DNA from: Rhodobacter sp.
GTDB taxonomy: Bacteria; Pseudomonadota; Alphaproteobacteria; Rhodobacterales; Rhodobacteraceae
Direction: 5' to 3'
Length of the DNA: 6,283 nt
Assembly (NCBI GenBank): GCA_027482795.1
Contig: JAIXVS010000065.1
Coordinates: 1 to 6,283, forward strand
The first letter of the stretch is position 1; each line of letters opens with the position of its first letter. Position numbers and translations under genes: made by a program. Positions 1 through 6,283 of this stretch are shown one piece after another. The notes under the pieces were generated by a model. That model was not told the origin of the DNA, made no database searches, and saw nothing but the letters and a program-made list of their open reading frames with translations.

Positions 1-34
1 CATAGGCCAGTTTGCCAAGAAAAAATCTAATCAT
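1..34 (-). CDS. dppB: Probable dipeptide ABC transporter permease, N-terminal 11 codons only (cut by window edge)
   Basis: An ATG at 32-34 opens a frame reading MIRFFLGKLAY and continuing off the left edge. Short basic-hydrophobic starts of this kind (Arg/Lys next to Phe/Leu runs) are typical of the DppB/OppB inner-membrane permease, which forms the transport channel with DppC. It starts 61 bases after the dppA stop on the same strand, and dppB is the usual next gene in dpp operons. A weak Shine-Dalgarno (GGA, 6 bases before the ATG) is present. Eleven codons cannot prove the identity, so the call rests mainly on position and on the hydrophobic start. It could be another small membrane protein. 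Confidence 0.55.
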   Translation of the reverse strand, partial: MIRFFLGKLAY

Positions 35-51
35 AAGGTGTCCAATAATTC

Positions 52-79
52 GGGCGCGCGAGAGTGTCCCCGCGCGCCC
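52..79 (-). promoter_or_regulatory. Intercistronic hairpin between dppA and the downstream permease gene
   Basis: GGGCGCGCG at 52-60 and CGCGCGCCC at 71-79 form a perfect 9-bp GC-only stem with a 10-base loop, starting 16 bases after the dppA stop codon. On the minus strand the stem is followed by GAATTATTGG, which lacks a proper U tract. This makes it a poor intrinsic terminator but a plausible 3' mRNA stabiliser or partial attenuator. Such an element would let the binding protein be made in excess over the membrane subunits, a known arrangement in binding-protein-dependent transport operons. The structure is directly visible; its role is inferred. Confidence 0.65.
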
Positions 80-95
80 AAAGCTTCAGATCGCG

Positions 96-1694
96 TTATT
101 CGGCAATATCCACGCCTGCAAAGCTGTGGCTGCCCAGTGGGTCCATGACATAGCCCGACACTTTGGTCGACATTGGCATGAACACAGTCGAATGGCCCAG
201 CGTTGCCCAAGGTGCCTTTGCCTTAAAGATCACTTGCGCTTCTTCGTACAGTTTTGCGCGCTCGGCCTGATCGGCGGTGACTTTGGCCTTTTGGATCAGC
301 GCGTCAAAATCGGCATCGCACCATTGCGCGCGGTTAGACCCGCCATCTGTTGCCGCAGCGCAGCCAAGCAGAACGCCCATAAAGTTGTCAGGATCGCCAT
401 TATCCCCTGTCCAACCCAAGATGACAGCACCATCGCGGGCCTTTTCGGAGGACTTCTTCAGATATTCGCCCCATTCATAGGTGACAATCTCGACTGTCAC
501 GCCAACCGCGGCGAAATCGGCCTGAATAAGCTCTGCCGCGCGCTGGGCGTTGGGCATATAGGGGCGCTGCACGGGCATGGCCCAAACCTTCATCGACAGG
601 TTCGAGACGCCAGCTGCTTCCAATGCGGCCTTGGCGGCCTCTGGGTCATAGGCGTCGTCGGTGACGGCGTCATTATAGCTCCACATCGTGGGTGGAATTG
701 GGTTTTTCGCCTTTTGGCCCGTGCCTTGATACACGGCTTCAAGGATTGCATCCTTATCAATAGCCATGTTCAGCGCCTTGCGCACGTCTGGGTTATCGAA
801 CGGCGCAACGCTGGTGTTATAGGCCAGATAGGCCACGTTCAGGCCCGCCTGTTCCATCACGGTTAGGTTCGGGTCGGCCTTTAGCGCGGCCAAATCGGCG
901 GGGGCAGGATAGGGTGCAACATGGCATTCGCCCGCGGCCAGTTTTTGCATCCGCACGGCGGGGTCTAGCGTAATGGCGAAGACCAGATCATCTACCGCAG
1001 GCTTGCCGCCGAAATAGTCGGCGTTCGCCTTATAGCGGATCACGGCGTCTTTTTCATAGGCGACAAACTGGAACTGGCCAGTGCCCACGGGGGCGGAATT
1101 GAGGTTTTCCTTGGTGCCCGCAGCATCTAGGCTGTCAGCATATTCTTTGGACAGGATTGATGCAAAATCCATCGCCATGTTGGCCAAGAACGGCGCTTCG
1201 GGGCGGGAGAGCACGAATTTCACGGTGTAATCATCGACCTTGACCATCTCTTTGATGACCGTCGCCATTTCCATACCCGAATAATATTCATAGGTGATGC
1301 CAGCAATATACTGGTTCCAAGGGTTGGCGGCATCGCCCTGACGGGTAAAGCTGAAGATCACGTCATCGGCGTTAAAATCGCGGGTGGGGGTGAAAAAATC
1401 GGTCGTGTGGAATTTCACGCCTTGGCGCAGTTTAAAGGTCACTTCCATACCATCGGCAGAAACCTCCCAGCTTTCGGCCAGCGCAGGCTGCACATTGGTG
1501 GTGCCGGGGGCAAATTCGACAAGGCGGTTATAGATCGCCTTGGAACTGGCGTCGAACGTGGTGCCAGCGGTGTAGGGGGCGGGGTCAAACCCTTCCGGGC
1601 TGCCTTCTGAGCAGAACACCAGCGTCTTGGCCTGCACCGCGCCTGCGGCCATTAGGGCCAGCGCGGAAATGGACATCAGTTTGGTAAATTTCAT
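96..1694 (-). CDS. dppA: Periplasmic dipeptide-binding protein of an ABC transporter (DppA-like)
   Basis: This 532-residue extracytoplasmic solute-binding protein (SBP_bac_5 family) captures dipeptides and delivers them to the Dpp permease; some family members also carry haem or 5-aminolevulinate. Residues 1-22 form a classical Sec signal peptide (basic MKFTK, hydrophobic core, cleavage after VQA), leaving about 510 mature residues, the usual family length. The mature start KTLVFCSEGSPEGFDP closely resembles E. coli DppA. Cys28 and Cys257 (in GECHVAPYP) match a known DppA disulphide pair, and a second pair is likely at Cys445 and Cys459. GWTGDNGDPDNF (428-438 region) contains the conserved aspartate that binds the substrate amino terminus. 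The start is supported by GGAGAGG ending 4 bases before the ATG. The gene has its own leader region behind the asd terminator and is followed by a hairpin and a probable dppB start. DppA rather than another peptide-binding paralogue is likely but not certain. Confidence 0.93.
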   Translation of the reverse strand: MKFTKLMSISALALMAAGAVQAKTLVFCSEGSPEGFDPAPYTAGTTFDASSKAIYNRLVEFAPGTTNVQPALAESWEVSADGMEVTFKLRQGVKFHTTDFFTPTRDFNADDVIFSFTRQGDAANPWNQYIAGITYEYYSGMEMATVIKEMVKVDDYTVKFVLSRPEAPFLANMAMDFASILSKEYADSLDAAGTKENLNSAPVGTGQFQFVAYEKDAVIRYKANADYFGGKPAVDDLVFAITLDPAVRMQKLAAGECHVAPYPAPADLAALKADPNLTVMEQAGLNVAYLAYNTSVAPFDNPDVRKALNMAIDKDAILEAVYQGTGQKAKNPIPPTMWSYNDAVTDDAYDPEAAKAALEAAGVSNLSMKVWAMPVQRPYMPNAQRAAELIQADFAAVGVTVEIVTYEWGEYLKKSSEKARDGAVILGWTGDNGDPDNFMGVLLGCAAATDGGSNRAQWCDADFDALIQKAKVTADQAERAKLYEEAQVIFKAKAPWATLGHSTVFMPMSTKVSGYVMDPLGSHSFAGVDIAE

Positions 1695-1753
1695 TGAACC
1701 TCTCCAAGTTGTGATTTGGTCGGGCGGGTCTGTGCCGCCTTGGCCTGTGGCGG

Positions 1754-1782
1754 ATGAAATTCCTAATTCTTTGCTAAGGCAA
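1754..1782 (-). promoter_or_regulatory. Candidate sigma-70-type promoter for dppA
   Basis: On the minus strand TTGCCT (1777-1782) and TTTCAT (1754-1759) are separated by exactly 17 bases and each matches four of six consensus positions. Transcription would begin near 1746, giving a leader of about 50 bases before the dppA ATG. An independent promoter is expected here because a strong terminator closes asd just upstream. The match is modest and alphaproteobacterial promoters are degenerate, so this is tentative. Confidence 0.3.
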
Positions 1783-1786
1783 GGAA
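1767..1786. promoter_or_regulatory. Imperfect dyad overlapping the candidate dppA promoter
   Basis: TTCTTTGC (1767-1774) and GCAAGGAA (1779-1786) are inverted copies matching at seven of eight positions around a TAAG centre. The dyad covers the proposed -35 element and would lie upstream of the transcription start, so it fits a DNA operator better than an RNA hairpin. No regulator is encoded in the window and I do not recognise the site. Confidence 0.25.
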
Positions 1787-1821
1787 ATTATTTAACCAAG
1801 AATCCAGGCATAGGGAAAACA

Positions 1822-1859
1822 ACGCAAAAACCCCGCCATTGGCGGGGTTTCCGTTGCGT
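1822..1859 (-). terminator. Rho-independent terminator of asd
   Basis: AAACCCCGCC (1828-1837) and GGCGGGGTTT (1841-1850) form a perfect 10-bp stem with a 3-base loop. On the minus strand the 3' arm runs into five consecutive T residues (1826-1830). An outer pairing, ACGCAA (1822-1827) with TTGCGT (1854-1859), extends the stem across a 3-base bulge. It lies 14 bases beyond the asd stop codon, as expected for the asd transcript end, and it separates asd from dppA. Confidence 0.9.
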
Positions 1860-1873
1860 CACCTTTGCGGGGT

Positions 1874-2896
1874 TCAGCCCTTTTTCAACACACGATTGCC
1901 CAATAACTCGGCAATTTGCACGGCGTTCAGCGCCGCGCCTTTGCGCAGGTTATCGGACACGCACCACAGGTTGATGCCGTTATCAATCGTGCTGTCTTGG
2001 CGAATGCGGCTGATATAGGTGGCATAATCGCCCACGCATTCGATGGGGGTGATGTAACCGCCTGCCTCGCGCTTATCGATCACCATGATGCCGGGGCTTT
2101 CGCGCAGAATATCGCGGGCCTCATGCTCATCAAGGAAATCTTCAAACTCGATATTGATCGATTCCGAATGGCCCACAAAAACAGGCACGCGCACGCAGGT
2201 TGCGGTGACTTTGATCTTTGGATCAAGAATTTTCTTGGTTTCGGCCACCATTTTCCATTCTTCTTTGGTGGACCCATCATCCAAGAACACATCAATATGC
2301 GGAATCACGTTAAACGCGATTTGCTTGCTGAATTTCTTTGGCGGTACGTTGTCGGTGGGGTTATAGATGGCTTTGGTCTGATCCCACAGCTCGTCAATGC
2401 CTTCTTTGCCCGCGCCAGATACGGACTGATAGGTCGACACAACCACTCGCTTGATCCGTGCGCGGTCGTGCAGCGGCTTTAGCGCCACAACCATCTGCGC
2501 AGTTGAACAATTCGGGTTCGCGATGATGTTTTTGTTCTTATAGCCCATGATCGCATCTGCGTTCACTTCGGGCACAATCAGCGGCACGGCGGGGTCGTAG
2601 CGATAGAGGGACGAGTTATCGATCACAATACAGCCAGCCGCAGCAGCCTTGGGCGCGTAGATTTTGGTCGCCTCTGACCCAACGGCGAACAGGGCAATAT
2701 CCCAGCCCGCAAAATCAAAGGTGTCCAAATCCTTAGTCTTGACGGTCTTATCCCCAAAGCTGATTTCAGTGCCCAAGGATTTTCGGCTTGCCAAGGCGGC
2801 AATCTCATCCACGGGAAACTCGCGCTCGGCGAGGATATTCAGCATTTCGCGGCCCACGTTACCCGTGGCACCCGCGACGACGACCTTATAGCCCAT
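1874..2896 (-). CDS. asd: Aspartate-semialdehyde dehydrogenase
   Basis: Asd reduces L-aspartyl-4-phosphate to L-aspartate 4-semialdehyde with NADPH in the cytoplasm, the shared step leading to lysine/diaminopimelate, threonine and methionine. The 340-residue protein is full length. It has the N-terminal Rossmann motif GATGNVG (residues 9-15), the dinucleotide-side IDNSS segment (92-96), the active-site cysteine Cys130 in NPNCST, QSVSGAGKEG (157-166), the substrate-binding Arg236 in CVRVPV and the catalytic base His243 in GHSES. No key residue is missing. The ATG at 2894-2896 is preceded by AAAGGAGAA at a good distance (GGAG 7 bases upstream). A terminator follows closely. The gap to the end of the broken MFS gene upstream is 94 bases, enough for an independent promoter, and it holds an inverted repeat at 2916-2930. 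Transcription from its own promoter or readthrough from the LOG-MFS unit are both possible. Confidence 0.97.
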   Translation of the reverse strand: MGYKVVVAGATGNVGREMLNILAEREFPVDEIAALASRKSLGTEISFGDKTVKTKDLDTFDFAGWDIALFAVGSEATKIYAPKAAAAGCIVIDNSSLYRYDPAVPLIVPEVNADAIMGYKNKNIIANPNCSTAQMVVALKPLHDRARIKRVVVSTYQSVSGAGKEGIDELWDQTKAIYNPTDNVPPKKFSKQIAFNVIPHIDVFLDDGSTKEEWKMVAETKKILDPKIKVTATCVRVPVFVGHSESINIEFEDFLDEHEARDILRESPGIMVIDKREAGGYITPIECVGDYATYISRIRQDSTIDNGINLWCVSDNLRKGAALNAVQIAELLGNRVLKKG

Positions 2897-2915
2897 CGGG
2901 GTTCTCCTTTATATG

Positions 2916-2930
2916 TCCTGACCGTCAGGA
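2916..2930. promoter_or_regulatory. Perfect inverted repeat in the asd leader (operator-like)
   Basis: TCCTGAC (2916-2922) and GTCAGGA (2924-2930) are exact inverted copies around a single base. The site lies 19 bases upstream of the asd start codon and just before its Shine-Dalgarno. As RNA only about 5 bp could pair around a 5-base loop, and no T tract follows, so it is not a terminator for the upstream gene. It fits a protein-binding operator or a short leader hairpin. No cognate regulator is recognised. Confidence 0.4.
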
Positions 2931-2990
2931 ACGCTGCGCTTTAGCCTATGCACGCGCTGGGGGAAAGTGGTTTGCGCAAGGCTGCGGCAA

Positions 2991-4222
2991 TCAGGCAACA
3001 GCCGCGGTGCGAGATTCGCGGATAGGCAGGTGGATCAGCGCCTAAAACGCACCAACGCCCAGGCCAATCCACCAGACCAGCGTATAGCCGCCAGTCAGAT
3101 CATACATCCGCCCGCCCAGCCAGACGCCAAGGAAACTGCCCAGTTGGTGCGAGAAGAACACCAGACCATACAGCGTGCCCATATAACGCAGCCCGTAAAT
3201 ATGCGCGATCAGCCCCGATGTCAGCGGCACTGTGGCCAGCCAAAGCGACCCCATGACAAGGCTAAAGATCAGCACAGTGGCAGGTGTCATCGGCGTTAAA
3301 ATAAAGGCCGCAGCGGTGATGGTGCGGGCCAGATATATGCCCGCAAGCAGGTATTTTTTGGGGTAATACTTGCCCAAATACCCCGCCAAAATACTGCCGC
3401 CGATATTGGCCAGACCAATCAAGCTGATGGCCGCCGCGCCCAGCGCTGATGTTGTGGTCATGCCAATACCTGCCAGCAATGATGATGGGTCAATCGGCCC
3501 GCAACGTTCGGTCACAAAGGCGGGAAAATGCGCGGTGATAAAGGCAAGCTGATAGCCGCAAGAAAAGAATCCCAGAAATATCATGCTATAGCTGGGGTCT
3601 TTGAAGGCGCGGATCAGCACCGTGCCAAGGCTTTCTTCCAGTTCGCTGCGGGTGGCCATTTTGGGGCTGCGCAAAAACGGCAAGGCAAACAGCGTGGCCA
3701 GAATCAGGCCCGCAAAAATCACAAACACGCCCTGCCACGGGTAGATTTGCAGCAGCGCCTCGGCCAAGGGCGCGCCAAAGACTTGCCCCGCCGACCCTGC
3801 CGCCGTGGCAATGCCCAGCACCAAACTGCGCGATTCGGGCGCGGCCGCGCGGCCAACAATGGCCAAAATCACGCCAAAACCCGTGCCTGCAATGCCAAAA
3901 CCAACCAAAATTTCCAGCACCTGATGCTGCCCAGGGGTGACCGCCAGCGAAGACAGCAGCAGCCCCGCCGCATAAAGAATCGCGCCCAAAATATCGCGCG
4001 GCGGTCGCCAAAGCGTTCGGCAAAGGCCCCGAAAATCGGCTGACCAATCCCCCAAGCCAAGTTTTGCACCGCAATCGCCAGCGAAAAATCTGCCCGCATC
4101 CAACCAAACTCGCTGGCAATCGGAATTTGAAACATGCCGAAACTGGCGCGAATGGCGAAGCTGACCATCAAAATCGCGCAGCCCGCAATCAAGATTGGGG
4201 TAAAGATGGTGGGTTTTGTCAT
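2991..4222 (-). pseudogene. MFS transporter gene broken by a frameshift and an in-frame amber codon
   Basis: The gene starts at the ATG at 4220-4222, with AAGGA 6 bases upstream and 3 bases after the LOG stop. The first frame encodes a hydrophobic segment (residues about 8-28), a second one, and the MFS loop motif GAFAERFGDRRA (about 65-76). It then loses frame at the AAAA run 3988-3991 (TTTTGGG on the coding strand); one extra T would read AIFLGAILYAAG and join the remaining membrane segments, including GFGIAGTGFGVILAIVGR. As it stands translation ends at 3869 after 117 residues. The downstream frame meets TAG at 3042-3044, yet continues in frame as ALIHLPIRESRTAAVA to TGA at 2991-2993, a tail like those of related transporters. 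The restored protein would have 410 codons, normal for MFS. It resembles the monocarboxylate/oxalate-formate antiporter-like group; the substrate is unknown. Two independent lesions suggest real decay, though sequencing error cannot be excluded. Confidence 0.82.
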
Positions 4223-4225
4223 GGT

Positions 4226-5041
4226 CTATCCTTGCTCTGCGGGCCAAGCATCAATTGCCGCAATCGCTTGTTCGGCGGTGTCTACCATTACAAACAAATC
4301 CAAATCGGCAGGCGCAATCACGCCTGCATCTGCCAGCGCCTGCCAATTGACAATGCGCTGCCACCAATCACGACCGAACAAAATAAACGGCACCCGCCGC
4401 ATCCGCCGCGTTTGAATAAGGGTCAGCCCTTCGAACATTTCATCCAGCGTGCCAAAACCACCTGGAAAAATGCAAATCGCCTGCGCGCGCATCAGAAAAT
4501 GCATTTTGCGAATGGCGAAGTAGTGAAAGTTGAACGACAGTTCGGGCGTGACATATTGGTTTGGGGCCTGTTCATGCGGCAAAACAATGTTCAGCCCCAG
4601 CGACATACCCCCCGCCTCGGCCGCGCCGCGGTTGCCCGCCTCCATCACACCTGGGCCCCCGCCTGTACAGATCACGCCGTGCGATCCGCCATTTTCGATG
4701 CAGCGCAGGGTCATGGTATGGGCAAATCGCCGCGCCTCATCATAAAACGGCACTAACGCCGCCATTTCGGGTGTTTTTGCGCCAGCGGCAGTAGCAGGAA
4801 TGCGCGCGCCGCCAAACAGGACGATGGTGGATTTTATGCCCAATTCGTCCAAAATCATTTCGGGCTTTAGCAATTCCAACTGCAACCGCACGGGGCGCAA
4901 TTCTTCGCGGGTCAGAAACTCTTGATCCGCGAATGCCAGCCGATAGCTGGGCGCGCGGGTTTGGGGCGTATCGGGAATGTTTCGCGTGGTTTTGATATCT
5001 TGCGCAGAATCGCGAAAGGAATGGGGGCGGGGCTTTTTCAT
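4226..5041 (-). CDS. LOG-family (TIGR00730-type) Rossmann protein, probable nucleotide 5'-monophosphate phosphoribohydrolase
   Basis: LOG proteins cleave the N-glycosidic bond of (cytokinin) nucleoside 5'-monophosphates to give free base and ribose 5-phosphate; older annotations as lysine decarboxylase are wrong. The 271-residue protein carries both family signatures: GGGPGVMEAGNRGA (127-140) and PGGFGTLDEMFE (193-204), with the Arg and Glu residues expected at the active site. Residues 1-70 form an extension not found in the compact LOG proteins of about 190 residues, placing it in the longer bacterial subgroup whose physiological substrate is unsettled (AMP or another purine nucleotide is possible). 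I chose the ATG at 5039-5041 over a TTG at 5113 that lies inside the trxA terminator. The Shine-Dalgarno is weak (GGA). The stop is 3 bases before the MFS start, so the two were probably co-translated. No clear promoter is visible in the gap behind the trxA terminator. Confidence 0.9.
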   Translation of the reverse strand: MKKPRPHSFRDSAQDIKTTRNIPDTPQTRAPSYRLAFADQEFLTREELRPVRLQLELLKPEMILDELGIKSTIVLFGGARIPATAAGAKTPEMAALVPFYDEARRFAHTMTLRCIENGGSHGVICTGGGPGVMEAGNRGAAEAGGMSLGLNIVLPHEQAPNQYVTPELSFNFHYFAIRKMHFLMRAQAICIFPGGFGTLDEMFEGLTLIQTRRMRRVPFILFGRDWWQRIVNWQALADAGVIAPADLDLFVMVDTAEQAIAAIDAWPAEQG

Positions 5042-5111
5042 GACAAGTCCATCTGTAATGCCTGCAAGGCTAGGGCTTTGCCGCGCAATTGAAAAGCCTG
5101 ATTTGCAAAGC

Positions 5112-5140
5112 AAAAAAGGCGCGCAAAGATGCGCGCCTTT
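5112..5140 (-). terminator. Rho-independent terminator of trxA
   Basis: AAAGGCGCGC (5115-5124) and GCGCGCCTTT (5131-5140) make a perfect 10-bp stem with a 6-base loop. On the minus strand the 3' arm ends in six consecutive T residues (5112-5117). It begins 18 bases after the trxA stop and separates the addA-trxA unit from the LOG gene. Confidence 0.92.
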
Positions 5141-5158
5141 GATACGATTTTCAAGCGA

Positions 5159-5485
5159 TTACAACGCAGATGCGATCCAAGTTTCCAGCGCGGCCTTGGG
5201 CGCTGCGCCGACTTTGTTCGATACAACCTGACCGTCTTTGAACAAAAACAGCGCAGGAATACCGCGCACGCCCAAAGCTGCGGGGCTGTCGGGGTTTTCA
5301 TCGACATTGACTTTGACAATTTTCACACGGCCAGCGTATTGGCCTGCCAATTCTTCCAAAGCGGGGCCGATCATGCGGCAAGGGCCGCACCATTCTGCCC
5401 AAAAATCCACCACGACAGGGATGGAGGACTGGCGCACTTCGGCATCAAAACTGGCATCGGTGACGGCAACGGTATTGGCACCCAT
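5159..5485 (-). CDS. trxA: Thioredoxin
   Basis: This 108-residue cytoplasmic thioredoxin reduces protein disulphides (for example in ribonucleotide reductase and peroxiredoxins) and is recycled by thioredoxin reductase with NADPH. The redox-active WCGPC motif places the catalytic cysteines at Cys33 and Cys36, preceded by the canonical VVVDFWAE strand. The buried Asp27 and the cis-proline Pro77 (in GIPALFLF) are present, and length and fold order are standard with no extension. The ATG has an excellent Shine-Dalgarno (AGGAG, 7 bases upstream). The gene follows addA by 53 bases on the same strand, an order I recall from related alphaproteobacteria, and ends at its own strong terminator. It could be read from the addA promoter or from a candidate promoter at the end of addA. 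Confidence 0.97.
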   Translation of the reverse strand: MGANTVAVTDASFDAEVRQSSIPVVVDFWAEWCGPCRMIGPALEELAGQYAGRVKIVKVNVDENPDSPAALGVRGIPALFLFKDGQVVSNKVGAAPKAALETWIASAL

Positions 5486-5513
5486 AGCGGGACTCCTAAC
5501 TGATCAGACCACT

Positions 5514-5542
5514 TAGCTAAGCACGTTGGGTGGAATGGTCAA
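5514..5542 (-). promoter_or_regulatory. Weak candidate promoter for trxA overlapping the end of addA
   Basis: TTGACC (5537-5542), overlapping the addA stop codon, matches the -35 consensus at five of six positions. TAGCTA (5514-5519) lies 17 bases further on but is a poor -10 match. The -10 region falls inside the perfect 10-bp palindrome CTTAGCTAAG (5512-5521), which could be an operator. This would give trxA expression independent of addA. Tentative. Confidence 0.22.
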
Positions 5543-6283
5543 GATACAGCTGCGCGGGCAAAGGCGCGGCTCATTATATCGTGATCTAGCGGCATTAAAG
5601 TGGCGGTTCTTGTCCAAAGAATAGCGATTTCAATGCGATGGTTTGGGTAAATTTGCTGCAACGCCCCCAGATAGGCGCCCATTTGCGCCAAAAGACCCAT
5701 GGGCACATCAGCGGGGCTGGCGGGCACCACGCTGTTGGTTTTGAAATCTACCGCCAATAAGCGGGTTTCGGTAACAATCAGTCGGTCGATCACCCCCAGC
5801 ATCTGGCCTTTGTCCATGGGGGCAGTCAGGGTCACTTCGGGCAGACCTTGGGTAAAAATATGTGCCAAGTGCGGGGCGTTAAGAACCGACAGCGCCTCGG
5901 CATAGGCGGCGGCATCTGGGGCTAGCCGCGCGGCGACATCGGGCCAATCACTTTGCGGCAGGTGCGGTAGATGTTCCAACATCAGATGCACGGCGCTGCC
6001 ATAATTCAACGCATCAGGATCGCCCTGCGTATCGCCTGCAACCGTCTTGGCACCTGATAGGCGCGATGGCGCAAAGGGCAGGGCTTCGCGCGCCATAGGG
6101 GCCACTTTGGTTTGCGCCCAGTCGGGCAGAATGGCGGGCGCATCTGCGGCACTGCTTTGCACTGCGCCCAATTGTGGCCACTGCCCAAATTCGTGCCGCA
6201 ACACCCCGCCTGAAATTGCGGTGCTGCCCGCCGCATCCATGCCTTGGCGCACCAAATTGTGCCATGTTTCTGGTTTGGTGACC
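5539..6283 (-). CDS. addA: Double-strand break repair helicase-nuclease AddA, C-terminal part (cut by window edge)
   Basis: AddA pairs with AddB to unwind and resect double-strand DNA ends for RecA-dependent recombination. Only the C-terminal 247 residues are visible; the frame is open to the right edge, where KPETWHNLV matches the region before the nuclease domain, so no start lies in the window. The RecB-like PD-(D/E)XK nuclease motifs appear intact and in order (fragment numbering): GSAVHLMLE with His99, GVIDR with Asp166, AVDFKTN with Asp179 and Lys181, and QMGAYLGAL with Gln200 and Tyr204. The end, ILWTRTATLMPLDHDIM, is characteristic of alphaproteobacterial AddA. trxA follows 53 bases later on the same strand, and no terminator is seen between them. 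AddB, normally upstream, would lie outside the window. Confidence 0.93.
   Translation of the reverse strand, partial: VTKPETWHNLVRQGMDAAGSTAISGGVLRHEFGQWPQLGAVQSSAADAPAILPDWAQTKVAPMAREALPFAPSRLSGAKTVAGDTQGDPDALNYGSAVHLMLEHLPHLPQSDWPDVAARLAPDAAAYAEALSVLNAPHLAHIFTQGLPEVTLTAPMDKGQMLGVIDRLIVTETRLLAVDFKTNSVVPASPADVPMGLLAQMGAYLGALQQIYPNHRIEIAILWTRTATLMPLDHDIMSRAFARAAVS

Noticed and set aside
12..866. Long plus-strand open frame of 284 codons
   Set aside because: It lies wholly opposite dppA apart from its first codons, and its translation is rich in Cys, His and Arg with no recognisable motif. It is a reverse-strand shadow of a well-supported gene.
2897..2990. Terminator after the MFS gene
   Set aside because: Only short GC pairings are possible and no T tract is present on the minus strand. 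The one clean inverted repeat (2916-2930) has too short a loop and no U run.
3985..3995. Programmed -1 ribosomal frameshift in the MFS gene
   Set aside because: Re-reading one base would join the frames, but A TTT TGG is not a canonical slippery heptamer, the T run is only four long, and the second lesion at 3042-3044 points to decay. No stimulatory structure was identified.
3042..4247. A single 401-residue minus-strand protein starting at a TTG at 4247
   Set aside because: Its first 80 or so residues are hydrophilic and unlike any MFS start, and they overlap the LOG end out of frame. The proper MFS N-terminus lies in the other frame from the ATG at 4222, so this frame is an artefact of the frameshift.
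3528..4756. Two plus-strand open frames (3528-4043 and 4064-4756)
   Set aside because: Both lie opposite the MFS and LOG genes and translate to low-complexity Gln/Arg/Ala-rich sequence without family features. They are shadows of the antisense coding sequence.
4226..5113. A longer 295-residue LOG protein starting at TTG 5113
   Set aside because: The TTG overlaps the T tract of the trxA terminator, so it would hardly be on a LOG transcript with a ribosome site. The extra 24 residues have no family character, and an ATG exists at 5039-5041.

Overview
The window looks like ordinary chromosome from an alphaproteobacterium, most likely Rhodobacterales (Roseobacter/Rhodobacter group). The grounds are moderately high GC, the form of the AddA C-terminus, the AddA-thioredoxin order, and a DppA and Asd typical of that group. 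Assignment is by recognition only; no search was run. Every gene I can support lies on the minus strand, so transcription runs from right to left.

In transcription order: (1) the C-terminal 247 residues of the AddA helicase-nuclease, entering from the right edge; (2) thioredoxin trxA, 53 bp after addA and closed by a strong intrinsic terminator; (3) a LOG-family (TIGR00730-type) nucleotide phosphoribohydrolase-like protein; (4) an MFS transporter gene whose start lies 3 bp after the LOG stop, but which is broken by a one-base frameshift near its 5' third and by an in-frame amber codon 17 codons before its natural end; (5) aspartate-semialdehyde dehydrogenase asd, with an operator-like perfect inverted repeat just upstream and a strong terminator behind it; (6) dppA, a periplasmic dipeptide-binding protein with an intact signal peptide; (7) after an intercistronic hairpin, the first 11 codons of what is probably the permease dppB, leaving at the left edge.

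Functionally the window joins DNA repair (AddA), redox housekeeping (TrxA), nucleotide salvage or metabolism (LOG), a decayed or misassembled transporter, the lysine/threonine/methionine/diaminopimelate branch point (Asd) and peptide uptake (Dpp). No gene-free stretch exceeds 300 bases; the largest is the 179-base gap between asd and dppA. I see no tRNA, rRNA, CRISPR array, insertion sequence or phage gene, and no unknown multi-gene system. The observation most worth checking is the doubly interrupted MFS gene, which can be restored on paper by one inserted base and one codon change.
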